NCBI GenBank assembly: GCA_902806325.1
Contig: CADCWE010000229.1
Span: forward strand, 1-59,130
Source of the DNA: an uncultured Thermomicrobiales bacterium
GTDB lineage: Bacteria; Chloroflexota; Chloroflexia; Thermomicrobiales; UBA6265
Reading direction: 5' to 3'
DNA: 59,130 nucleotides
Notes under the pieces: model-generated
Told to the model about the DNA's origin: nothing
Seen by the model: the letters and a program-made list of their open reading frames with translations, nothing else
Databases searched by the model: none
Part shown: positions 24,357-32,989 of the stretch, piece after piece
How positions within the stretch are numbered: the stretch's first letter is position 1
Layout of the letters: the number at the start of each line of letters is the position of its first letter
Position numbers and translations under genes: made by a program

Positions 24357-24860
24357 GTGAGCCAGCGACCCGCCGAACCGATCGCGCCGGGACCGGGACA
24401 GGAGTCGGTCTGGGACTACCCGCGACCGCCGCGGCTCGAGCCGAGCGCGCGCCGGGTGCGGGTGGTGCTCGGGGGCGAAACGATCGTCGACACGACGCGG
24501 GCGTGGCGGGTGCTGGAGACGAGCCACCCGCCGGTCTACTACGTCGCCAAAAGCGACATATCCCCTAAGGCATTGGTGCGCACGAATCGCCGCTCCTTCT
24601 GCGAGTACAAGGGCACCGCGTCCTACTACACGGTCCGGGCCGGGGGGCAGACCGCCCCCGATGCCGCCTGGACCTACCTCGACCCGACCCCAGCCTTCGC
24701 CGCCCTCGCCGACCACGTCGCGTTCTACCCCGGTCGGATGGACGCCTGCTTCCTCGACGACGAGCCGGTCCGCGCCCAACCCGGCGACTTCTACGGCGGG
24801 TGGATCACCGACGAGGTCGTCGGTCCCTTCAAGGGGGATCCGGGGACGATGGGTTGGTAG
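24357..24860 (+). CDS. DUF427 domain protein
   Basis: 167 residues. The conserved core is plain: 'RRVRVVLGGETIVDTTRAWR' near 32, 'YYVAKSDISPKAL' near 60, 'FCEYKGTASYYTV' near 80, 'AAWTYLDPTPAFAALADHVA' near 103 and 'FYPGRMDACFLDDEPVRAQP' near 122. This compact beta fold has no established biochemical function; some members occur beside nucleotidyltransferase or redox genes. Starts at GTG 24357, with GAGGAGG upstream. It diverges from the secreted protein at 23600-24160. Confidence 0.87.
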   Translation: MSQRPAEPIAPGPGQESVWDYPRPPRLEPSARRVRVVLGGETIVDTTRAWRVLETSHPPVYYVAKSDISPKALVRTNRRSFCEYKGTASYYTVRAGGQTAPDAAWTYLDPTPAFAALADHVAFYPGRMDACFLDDEPVRAQPGDFYGGWITDEVVGPFKGDPGTMGW

Positions 24861-25264
24861 GCGACCCCTGACCATCCGCTTCCGACGGCATCGATGCGGT
24901 CCAGCGTGGCTCGATCGTTCCCCAGCGTACCGGGGGTGCTGAACGGATCCGGTTGGGGACGAGGTCGTGACCGGCCACTCCCCTCCTACCCGAGCCGGTG
25001 CGGTTCGAGGCCAGACGGTGTCGGTTGGTCCCCTTATGTTGTCCGGGCATGAATCCTCACGCCTTCATCCCCAACCGACGTTTCCCGATTGGCCTCCCCG
25101 ATTTCCGAGGAACGGCCGATGTGCCAGGTGGGCCGTTAACGGCGCTCCGATCCCGACGAGCCCGCGACCGATGGACGGTGACGAGTCCCTCTTGTTCTTC
25201 GCTACAACGCGGAGGGGACGTTAACGATCTCTTGAAACGTCGCGCCAGGCGCTCGGCGAGCGTA
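24861..25264. other. Intergenic stretch before the large regulator
   Basis: About 400 bases. The open frame of the regulator extends back to 24998, but its translation there is Pro/Arg-rich and has no domain similarity, so I treat it as untranslated. No hexamer pair with acceptable spacing was found and no palindrome stands out. Confidence 0.45.
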
Positions 25265-28063
25265 ATGTCGACCGCCACGCGATCAACAAAGCGGCAACAG
25301 ACCCACAATTCTCCCCCATCGCCGTTGTCGCCCTCGCCGATTTCGACCCACCAATCGAAGGCAGTGCTCTTGAGCGGACGCCCCCCAGCCGCCACCGCCG
25401 TCTCTCGCTTCCCGAGCCATGGGCCGGGTATCGACGACCTGCTGCGGCGTGTCCGGTCGGCGGCCGGAATCACGCAAGAGGAACTGGCGGCGAGGTCCGG
25501 GGTCAGCGTGCGCGCCATCAGCAACCTCGAGCGCGGGCTGCCCCACCGACCCAGGCCGGAGACCGTGCGCCACCTGGCCGATGCCCTGGAATTGGACGCG
25601 TCCGAGCGAGAACGCTTCGTCGGCGCGGCGCGCGCGCACGGTCGAGAGACCAATGACCGGGCGCCGGTCCCGGTCGCGCCGGTGCCGCTGATCGGGCGGG
25701 ACGATGTCGTCTCCGCCGCGCGGGACCGGTTGACGTCCCCGGAAGTCGGGCTCCTGACCCTCGTTGGACCGGCCGGGGTCGGCAAGACCCGGCTGGCGAT
25801 CGCGCTCGCGGGCGAGGCCGGGGATGCGTTTCCGGACGGCGTCTGCTGGGTCGAGGTGGCGCCGCTGATGGCAACCTCGCTGGTCCTGCCGGCGGTGGCG
25901 CGGGGGCTGGGCGTGCGCGGCGCGAACGAGCGGGGGGTGGCGGGGGCGGTCGCCGCCCACTTGCGGTGCCGCCGCCTGTTGCTGGTGCTGGATAACTTGG
26001 AGCACCTGCCGGGGGTGGCGGGCGTGGTCGAAGACCTCGCCGCGGCCGGACCCGGCGTCACCGTGTTGGCGACCAGCCGCGAGCCGTTGCGTTTGCGCCG
26101 CGAACACATTTGGCCGGTGGCGCCGCTGGCATTGCCGGAACCAGACGCCGGCGACGACCCGGATAGGTTGGCCGGGGGTGGCGCGGTGGCGCTGTTCCTC
26201 CGGCGGGCCAAGGCGGCCAACCCGGGATGGCGGTTCACCCGCGCCAACGCGGCGGCGGTGGCCGCCTTGTGCGTTCGCCTCGACGGGCTGCCGCTGGCAA
26301 TCGAGCTGGCGGCGGCGCGGCTCGGCGTGGTCTCCCCGGCCGTGATGCTGGACCGGTTGGCGCACCACTTCCCGCTGGCTGCTTGGGAAGCCCCGGATCT
26401 GCCGGCCCGCCACCACACGCTCCAGGCCGCGATCGGCTGGAGCTACGACCTGCTGGAGCCCGCGGAGCAAGCCTTGTTTCGCCGCCTCGGCGTGTGCGTC
26501 GGCGGGTGGACGCTCGGAGCGGCGGCGGCCGTGGCCGGCGACGGAGTGGCGGGGGGTCGAGAGACGGAACGTCTCTCGACCCGCGACCGACCGTCGTCCC
26601 TCCTTCCCGTCCCCCCGTCTCCCCATCTCCCCGTCTCCGTGCTCAATGCCCTTGCCTCCCTGGTTGACAAGAGTCTGATCCAGACCGTTCCGGTGGACGA
26701 GGACGACGGCAAGGCGGATCACCGGTTCGGGATGTTGGAAACGATCCGGGCGTTCGCCGTCGATCGGTTGGAGGAGAGCGGGGAGGGCGATGCGGTTCGC
26801 GCCCGGCACGCGGCGCACGTGTTGGCGCTGGCCGAACGGGCCGAACCGGCGTTGACCTCCGGCGACCAGGTGGCGTCGCTGGACCGCTTGGAGCGGGAGT
26901 CGGGCAACATCGGGGCGGCGCTTGATTGGGCGTTGGGCCGGGGCGACGCGACGTTGGCCTGCCGGATCGGCGGGGCGCTGTGGCGGTTCTGGATGATCCG
27001 GGGCCACCGCGTCGAAGGCCGTCGCTGGTTGGACGCGGCGCTGGCAAACGCCGACACCGTGGTGCCGTCGGTCCGGGCGCGGGCGCTGCTGGGCGCGGGC
27101 CGATTGGCGCGGGAAGTCGGTGACCTGGCAGGCGCACGGGAGCGCCTCGAGGCCGCGTTGGCGCTCCACCGGGCGGCAAACGACGCGCCCGGGATCGCGT
27201 CGCTGCTGGGGCAGCTTGGCGTGGTGGCCTACGACCGCGGGGCGTTCGCCGACGCGGCCCGGCTCCACGGCGAGAGTCTGGTCCTGCGCCGCGAACTGGG
27301 CGACGCCTGGGGAGCCGCCTCGACCACGACCAATCTGGGCGAGGTGGCGCGCCAACGGGGCCGCAACGAGGACGCGGCGGCGCTGCACGAGGAGAGTTTG
27401 GCCTTGTTCCGCGCTCTCGGCGATCCGTGGGGGATTGCGTTGGCGCTGGCCAACCTCGCCCTCGCCCGGCACCGGTTGGGGCAGGACGCGGCGGCGGCGG
27501 CCCTCCTCGCCGAGAGCCTGGACGTCCACCGAACCTGCGCCGACCGGGTCGCCATCGCCGAGATCTTCGAGCACCTGGCGTCCGTGCTGCTGGCGCGCCG
27601 CGACGCCGAACCCGCGACCCGGTTGCTGGCCGCCGCCGCCGGACTACGGGAGGAGGGCGACGCCCCCCGGCCCCCGAGCGACCGCGCCGATCTGGCCCGA
27701 ACCGTGGCCGGCGCCCGGGCCGCGCTTGGCGACGCGGCGTTCGAGCGCGACTGGCAAACCGGGCGCGCGGCGCCGCTGGCGCAGATCGTGGCGGAGGCGA
27801 GCCAGCGTGCGATCGGTGCCTCCAGCTCGGCCTGGACGCCCGCGGGTCCCCGCGGCGTCGCCGGGCGGGCCGGCGGCTTGACCCAGCGCGAGCTGGAGGT
27901 GCTCCGCCTGGTGGTCGACGGCCGGTCCAACCGCCAGATCGCCGACGCGCTGTTCGTCAGCCGCCGCACCGCCGCCGCCCACGTCGCCGCCATCCTGGCC
28001 AAGCTTGGGGCCGGCACCCGGGCCGCCGCCTCCGCCCAGGCGGTCCGTCACGGATTGGTTTGA
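25265..28063 (+). CDS. Large transcription regulator: XRE HTH, NB-ARC ATPase, TPR, LuxR HTH
   Basis: About 932 residues with DNA-binding domains at both ends. 'DDLLRRVRSAAGITQEELAA' and 'SVRAISNLERG' (near 57-92) are an XRE-type HTH. 'LLTLVGPAGVGKTRLAIAL' near 164 is Walker A of the NB-ARC/STAND ATPase, 'RRLLLVLDNLEHLPG' near 238 is Walker B, and 'GLPLAIELAAARLGV' near 343 is the GLPL motif. TPR-like repeats fill about 590-800, and 'LTQRELEVLRLVVDGRSNRQ' near 876 is a LuxR/GerE HTH. Such proteins are ATP-gated activators of secondary metabolism or stress genes. The ATG at 25265 is a guess; GTG 25364 is also possible. A palindrome-bearing segment interrupts the region after the GLPL motif. Confidence 0.85.
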   Translation: MSTATRSTKRQQTHNSPPSPLSPSPISTHQSKAVLLSGRPPAATAVSRFPSHGPGIDDLLRRVRSAAGITQEELAARSGVSVRAISNLERGLPHRPRPETVRHLADALELDASERERFVGAARAHGRETNDRAPVPVAPVPLIGRDDVVSAARDRLTSPEVGLLTLVGPAGVGKTRLAIALAGEAGDAFPDGVCWVEVAPLMATSLVLPAVARGLGVRGANERGVAGAVAAHLRCRRLLLVLDNLEHLPGVAGVVEDLAAAGPGVTVLATSREPLRLRREHIWPVAPLALPEPDAGDDPDRLAGGGAVALFLRRAKAANPGWRFTRANAAAVAALCVRLDGLPLAIELAAARLGVVSPAVMLDRLAHHFPLAAWEAPDLPARHHTLQAAIGWSYDLLEPAEQALFRRLGVCVGGWTLGAAAAVAGDGVAGGRETERLSTRDRPSSLLPVPPSPHLPVSVLNALASLVDKSLIQTVPVDEDDGKADHRFGMLETIRAFAVDRLEESGEGDAVRARHAAHVLALAERAEPALTSGDQVASLDRLERESGNIGAALDWALGRGDATLACRIGGALWRFWMIRGHRVEGRRWLDAALANADTVVPSVRARALLGAGRLAREVGDLAGARERLEAALALHRAANDAPGIASLLGQLGVVAYDRGAFADAARLHGESLVLRRELGDAWGAASTTTNLGEVARQRGRNEDAAALHEESLALFRALGDPWGIALALANLALARHRLGQDAAAAALLAESLDVHRTCADRVAIAEIFEHLASVLLARRDAEPATRLLAAAAGLREEGDAPRPPSDRADLARTVAGARAALGDAAFERDWQTGRAAPLAQIVAEASQRAIGASSSAWTPAGPRGVAGRAGGLTQRELEVLRLVVDGRSNRQIADALFVSRRTAAAHVAAILAKLGAGTRAAASAQAVRHGLV
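26554..26582. repeat. Perfect 13-bp inverted repeat inside the regulator gene
   Basis: GGGTCGAGAGACG (26554-26566), GAA, then its exact complement (26570-26582), followed by about 50 bases rich in CCGTC/CTCC. The whole segment stays in frame and encodes a low-complexity stretch ('GRETERLSTRDRPSSLLPVP') of about 30 residues between the winged-helix region and 'NALASLVDKSLIQ', where relatives have only a few residues. It looks like a small palindromic insertion tolerated in a surface loop. Confidence 0.7.
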
Positions 28064-28250
28064 ACGATACCTCGGCTACGCCGTTGCACCGGTGACCGAC
28101 GCCCGGCAGGACGGGTCCGGCGCCGGATTGGCCGGTCGGCCGATGCGCACGATCCTTCCTCGGGCGGACCATGCTTTCCGGCGAACGCTCGGCGTCGCCG
28201 CTGGTCCGGGCAATCGCCCGGTACGCCCGTTCTCGGAGGAGGAGCCAACG

Positions 28251-29489
28251 ATGACCCACGCCCGCCCCAATCGGGGCACGACCCGCTTGGCCGCCCTGTT
28301 CGGTTTGGCCATGGCCCTGATGCTGGTGGCCGGTCTTGGCAACCCGATCGCCGCCCAGGACGCCACCCCGGAACCCGCCGCCGAGCCGGCCGGGCTCGAC
28401 GAGGTCGCCCCGGCGCCCGCCTCGGTCGGCACGGACATCCCGCTGACCTACTTCGGTCCGCCGCCGTCCGAGGTGACCAAGGAACTGGTCGGCCCGGTCG
28501 AGCTGCTGCGCGCCGGCGAGATCGATATGGAGGCGGGCACGGTCACCTTGCCGCTCTACCGGGGCCAGATGACCGACGGGTCCCCGGTCTGGTACATCTT
28601 GACCGACACCACCGACGAGGCCAACGCCGAAGCGCTCGGTCTGAACCACTCCGCCAAGTTGGCCTACGCCAACGTCGAGGGTGGCGTCCGCCAAGCCACG
28701 CTGCAGAACGACCTGACCCTCACCTTCGAGGCCGGCGCGGTCGACTTCGCGCCGGAGGCGCGGCTGGAACCCGGTGCGGGCGAGACCCCGTTCCCGCCGG
28801 CGGTCGCCGAGCCGGGATCGGTCGGCGACGCCGCCTACACCCCGCTGGTCCAGATCTCCAACGCCGGGGGCCACATCTACAACGCCCCGATCGTGGCCTA
28901 CGGCGTCGAGGCCGACCGGCTCGGCTTCTGCGACGGCAACCCGGACCACTCCCTGGTCCACGACCGTGTGGTCTCGATCTGTCCGGACGAGCAAACCGTG
29001 ACCTTGCGGATGGTGATCGGCTTCAGCTTCGCGCGGCCGGTCTTCTACGTCAGCCTCGATGCCTCCGACCCGGTCGTGGCGACGCTCGAAACCTCGACCC
29101 ACGCCCCGGCGATGGCCAACATCCAGGTCGGGTTCGACGACGGCGCCTTCAGCGCGGTCGAGCGCCTCTTCGTCACCGCCAACGGCCCGACCGGCGCCGA
29201 CAACCCGCAGCGGCAGGGCCTCAACAGCGCGATCATGGGCGAGGGCACCGGGCCGCTCAACGTCTTCGGCGGCGTGCCGACGATCGCCCTCGACTACAGC
29301 CCGATGTGGGACCTCAACCTCGGCGTCTGGACCCAGGAGGCGATCGACGCCGGCTACCGCTCCCGCCTGATCGACGAATTCCAGATCCTGGGCTTGGCCG
29401 AGCAGGGCCACCTGACCGGCCCCGACGGCGGCCCCTACGGCTCGACCGGGTTCATCGTCAACTGCCCGATCGTGGCCCGTCTGTTGTAG
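28251..29489 (+). CDS. Secreted protein of unknown function
   Basis: 412 residues. Sec-type signal: 'LAALFGLAMALMLVAGLGNP', cleavage near 'IAAQDATP'. An acidic Ala/Pro-rich linker follows, then a beta-rich body with 'TVTLPLYRGQMTDGSPVWYI', 'LGLNHSAKLAYANVEGGVRQ', 'YTPLVQISNAGGHIYNAPIV', 'VHDRVVSICPDEQTVTLRMV' and 'STGFIVNCPIVARL'. Three cysteines in the mature part (FCDG, ICPD, NCPI) could include one disulfide. I do not recognise the family; similar unnamed proteins are typical of Thermomicrobia-like genomes. GGAGGAGG lies just before the ATG. A hairpin follows about 45 bases after the stop. Confidence 0.75.
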   Translation: MTHARPNRGTTRLAALFGLAMALMLVAGLGNPIAAQDATPEPAAEPAGLDEVAPAPASVGTDIPLTYFGPPPSEVTKELVGPVELLRAGEIDMEAGTVTLPLYRGQMTDGSPVWYILTDTTDEANAEALGLNHSAKLAYANVEGGVRQATLQNDLTLTFEAGAVDFAPEARLEPGAGETPFPPAVAEPGSVGDAAYTPLVQISNAGGHIYNAPIVAYGVEADRLGFCDGNPDHSLVHDRVVSICPDEQTVTLRMVIGFSFARPVFYVSLDASDPVVATLETSTHAPAMANIQVGFDDGAFSAVERLFVTANGPTGADNPQRQGLNSAIMGEGTGPLNVFGGVPTIALDYSPMWDLNLGVWTQEAIDAGYRSRLIDEFQILGLAEQGHLTGPDGGPYGSTGFIVNCPIVARLL

Positions 29490-29534
29490 TCCGCCGCCCC
29501 GATCGGGATCCCACCGTTCCGATCGCACGCGGCC

Positions 29535-29566
29535 GGAGGGGCGACCCGATCCCGGGTCGCCCCTCC
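29535..29566. terminator. Hairpin after the secreted protein gene, probable terminator
   Basis: GGAGGGGCGACCC (29535-29547) pairs perfectly with 29554-29566 around a 6-base loop. Its position, 45 bases after the stop and 80 bases before the helicase start, fits transcription termination, but no T-run follows, so the mechanism is uncertain. Confidence 0.55.
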
Positions 29567-29648
29567 CTGTGGTCCGGGAGCGACGACCGGGGCTGGGCGG
29601 AGCGGAACGGGCGGCACGCGACGGTCGGGTTGAAGTACCCTTCGCGGC

Positions 29649-32600
29649 ATGGCCGCTCCCGATCCGTCCCAGCACGCATTTCCGCCCGACGCCGTCGTCC
29701 CGACGCCATCGGTGATGACCGGGACGCCCCCTCGGGCGACGGCGCGTCGTCGCCCGTCCGCCGCCGGAGCGGCGGACGGCGGGCTCGATCCCGCGATCGA
29801 GGCCCAGATCGACCAGTTCGGGGTGCTGTACCCGTTCCCGCTCGACGAGTTCCAGCGGGAGGCGATCCGAATCCTGCTCCGCGGCGATTCGGTGATGGTG
29901 GCCGCGCCCACGGGTACCGGAAAAACGGTCGTCGCGGACTGGGGAGTCTACGAGGCGTTCCGCGGCACCGGCCGCGTCCTCTACACCACCCCGATCAAGG
30001 CGCTCTCGAACCAGAAGTATCGCGACCTGCGCGCCGTCTACGGCGATCAGGTGGGCTTGCTGACCGGCGACGTGTCGGAGAACCGGGACGCCCGCGTCGT
30101 CGTGATGACGACCGAGGTCCTGCGCAACATGCTGCTGCAAACGCCGTGGGATCTCGACGACGTCGGCTGCGTGATCTTCGATGAGATCCACTATCTGGCC
30201 GATCCCGAGCGCGGCACCACGTGGGAAGAGGCGATCATCCTCTGCCCGGACCACGTTCAGTTGATTTGCCTCTCGGCCACCGTCTCCAACGCCGCCGAGA
30301 TCGCCGCCTGGATCGGGCGCACCCACCGTCCGATCCGCCTCGTCACCCACACCGAGCGCGCCGTGCCGCTCTCGCTCTCCTACTTCGTGGACGGCAAGCT
30401 GCACCAGGTGGTCGACCACACCGGGGCCGTGGTCAAGCAGTTCCCGCACACCGGCGGCGAGTTGCGGCGGCAGGCGGGCAACCGCGCCCACGGCCGCCGC
30501 TTCGCCGACCGCGAGGCGGCCGAGGCGGGAGAACCGCAGCCGCGCGAGATCGTCGACGCCCTGGCCGCGAACCGGATGCTCCCGGCGATCTACTTCTTGT
30601 TCAGCCGCAACGACTGCCAGGCCTTCGCCGAGCGCTTGGCGGTGATGCGCCCGCATTTGATCGGCCCGGCCCAGGTCGCCCAGATCGACGCCATCGTCGC
30701 CGCGCTGCTGGCCGGGTTGACCGACGACGACCGGGAGCTGGAGCAGGTCCGCTTGGTCACCGCCCTGGCCCGGAAGGGGCTTGGGTTCCACCACGCGGGA
30801 TTGCTGCCGATCCTGAAGCAGCTGGTCGAGGTCTTGTTCGGGCGCGGGCTGATGCAGGTCGTCTTCGCCACCGACACCCTCGCCCTTGGCGTCAACATGC
30901 CGGCCCGGACCGTGGTCGTCGGCCGGATGAGCAAGTGGGACGGGCGACGGCGGCGGATGCTGATCCCGAACGAGTTCCAGCAGATGGCGGGCCGCGCCGG
31001 GCGGCGGGGGATGGACGCCTTCGGCCACGTCGTGGTCCCGTACTCGCCCTGGATCACCTTTCGCGAGACGCTGGAGATCGGCACCGGGCCGTTGGAGCCG
31101 GTCCGCTCCGCGTTTGCGATCCGCTACAACACCGTGCTCAACCTCTGGGACCCGCCGCAGGGCGAGCGCGTCCGGGCGATGCTCCAACAAAGCCTGGCCC
31201 AGTTCCAGACCGCGGAACGGATCCGCCAGCTGGAAGACGACATCATCGAGATCGGCGGCGATATCGCCGGCGTCCCCCAGGGCTGCCTGATCGGGTTGGA
31301 CGCGGGCGACGAACTCTTGGAGGACTACCGTGGGTTGACCCGGACCCTGACCGCCGCCGAGGGCAAGCAGCGGCGCTTAGCGCAAGAGTTCGACGAGTTG
31401 TCCCAGAACGTGGTCGGCGGCACGCCCTGGCCGGAACCGGGGCGCCAAGCCTTGCGGCGGGCGTTTCGGACCGCGCCCGTCGGGTTGGTGGCCCACCACC
31501 GGCAGCGGGGGTGGGGCGTCTTCCTCGGTCACGGCGGGCGGGGCGGGGTCGGGTTGTTCTTGTTCGGGAACGAGATCGTCCTGGTGCCGGAGTACAAGGC
31601 GATCGACCACCTTCCGGACAACAAGATCGTGCCGGTGCCATCGGCGCTGATCGAGCCGCCGGACACGATCGCCGACGCCGGGCTGCTGGTCTCGGCGGAG
31701 GAGTTGGCGAGCATCGCCGACGCGCTGGCCGTTCTGGACCTGCCCGATCTGCGGGCGCTGGCGGTCGCGCACCGGGAGCGGGAGTGGGCCCGCGTCGCCG
31801 ATGGGCTGCGCGGCCTGGAAGGCGCGCGCGAGGAGGCCGACGAGCAGGTTCGCCTCCTTCACGCGGCGCGCGAGGTCCACCCCTGCCACCCCTGCCCGCG
31901 GCGGAAGGAACATCGGGACTATCTGGCCCGGATCGACGCCCTGGAGAAGGAAGGGCGGCTCCTGGAGACGGTACTGGAGCGCGAAACGGAGGCCGAGGAC
32001 GCCCGGATCCGGGGCGTGATCCGGGGCATCCGTGACGTCCTCCACCGCTTTGGCTACCTCCACCGCGGCTACCCGACCGCCAAGGCCGACATGCTGGCCG
32101 ACGTCTTCGACAACGACGGCCTGATCCTCTGCGAGGTGGTCGACCGCGGCTGGCTGGACGCGCTGCCGGCGGACGAGCTGGCGGAGTGCTTCTCCTGGTT
32201 CTCGTTCGACCGCGACTACCGCTACGCCAACCACTACACCCTGCCCGACCGCCTGGTCTTGCTGCGCCGCCGCCTCGAAGACCTCGAACACGACGTGCTG
32301 GGCGAGGAGCGCGACCACGGCTTGTTCATCTCCGAAGGCCACAACCAGGCCTTCTACGGCGCCGCCCGGGCCTGGTGCCGGGGCGCGACGATGGCCGAGA
32401 TCGGGGAAAGCCTGGAACTCTCCGAAGGCGACCTGGTGATGACCTTCAACAAGACCATCGACCTGATGCGCCAGGTGCGCGAAATGCTGGCCGACGCGAT
32501 GCCGGACCATCCCCTGCGAGAGAGCCTCCGCGCCGCCGAACGCCTGCTGCGGCGGGGCATCGTCGAGCAGTCGCTGACGCTCGGGTTCGCGCCGGTCGCC

Positions 32601-32873
32601 GATCTGCCGCCCGTCGACGCCGTCGCGGGCGAGGACGACGCGGACCCGGCACCGCCGCCGAAGAAGCGTAGCCGGCCGCGGAAGGCGGCCCCGGAGGATG
32701 GGGTATCGTCGGCGGTGGTGGCTCCGAAGCCGCGCCGGCGGAAGGCGGCGGCGACCGACGCGACGGAACCGGCGAAGACGCGCCGCCGGAAGGCGGACGA
32801 CGGGGGAACGCCACCGCCGCCGCGGCGCGGTGAGCAGGATCCGGCGGCGTCGAAGCGGCGACGCGGGGCCTAA
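29649..32873 (+). CDS. Ski2/Mtr4-like DExH RNA helicase with C-terminal DSHCT domain
   Basis: 1074 residues. Walker A 'VAAPTGTGKTVVADWG' near 85, motif II 'VIFDEIHYLADPERG' near 174, motif III 'LICLSATVSNAAEIAAWIGR' near 205, 'GLGFHHAGLLPILKQLVEVL' near 378, 'FATDTLALGVNMPARTVV' near 406 and motif VI 'QQMAGRAGRRGMDAFGHVVV' near 445. The C-terminal third holds the DSHCT region ('FYGAARAWCRGATMAEIGES' near 900). The last about 80 residues are a basic Ala/Lys/Arg tail with repeated 'RRRKA', probably RNA-binding. Bacterial members occur in Actinobacteria and Chloroflexota; a role in RNA turnover is inferred from the eukaryotic relatives. Confidence 0.92.
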   Translation: MAAPDPSQHAFPPDAVVPTPSVMTGTPPRATARRRPSAAGAADGGLDPAIEAQIDQFGVLYPFPLDEFQREAIRILLRGDSVMVAAPTGTGKTVVADWGVYEAFRGTGRVLYTTPIKALSNQKYRDLRAVYGDQVGLLTGDVSENRDARVVVMTTEVLRNMLLQTPWDLDDVGCVIFDEIHYLADPERGTTWEEAIILCPDHVQLICLSATVSNAAEIAAWIGRTHRPIRLVTHTERAVPLSLSYFVDGKLHQVVDHTGAVVKQFPHTGGELRRQAGNRAHGRRFADREAAEAGEPQPREIVDALAANRMLPAIYFLFSRNDCQAFAERLAVMRPHLIGPAQVAQIDAIVAALLAGLTDDDRELEQVRLVTALARKGLGFHHAGLLPILKQLVEVLFGRGLMQVVFATDTLALGVNMPARTVVVGRMSKWDGRRRRMLIPNEFQQMAGRAGRRGMDAFGHVVVPYSPWITFRETLEIGTGPLEPVRSAFAIRYNTVLNLWDPPQGERVRAMLQQSLAQFQTAERIRQLEDDIIEIGGDIAGVPQGCLIGLDAGDELLEDYRGLTRTLTAAEGKQRRLAQEFDELSQNVVGGTPWPEPGRQALRRAFRTAPVGLVAHHRQRGWGVFLGHGGRGGVGLFLFGNEIVLVPEYKAIDHLPDNKIVPVPSALIEPPDTIADAGLLVSAEELASIADALAVLDLPDLRALAVAHREREWARVADGLRGLEGAREEADEQVRLLHAAREVHPCHPCPRRKEHRDYLARIDALEKEGRLLETVLERETEAEDARIRGVIRGIRDVLHRFGYLHRGYPTAKADMLADVFDNDGLILCEVVDRGWLDALPADELAECFSWFSFDRDYRYANHYTLPDRLVLLRRRLEDLEHDVLGEERDHGLFISEGHNQAFYGAARAWCRGATMAEIGESLELSEGDLVMTFNKTIDLMRQVREMLADAMPDHPLRESLRAAERLLRRGIVEQSLTLGFAPVADLPPVDAVAGEDDADPAPPPKKRSRPRKAAPEDGVSSAVVAPKPRRRKAAATDATEPAKTRRRKADDGGTPPPPRRGEQDPAASKRRRGA

Positions 32874-32989
32874 GACCCCGCGCTCGGCGGAATCGGCGCC
32901 GCGCCGTCATCGCGTCGCCATCGCCCTTCGTTGCCCGGTTGTGCGATTGCCCCGCCCCGCCCGCCGCTGCCCGACACCCGCGAGGATCC

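Noticed and set aside
27957..31190. A 1077-residue open frame on the minus strand
   Set aside because: It is the shadow of the secreted-protein and helicase genes on the plus strand; its translation is composition-biased and domain-free.
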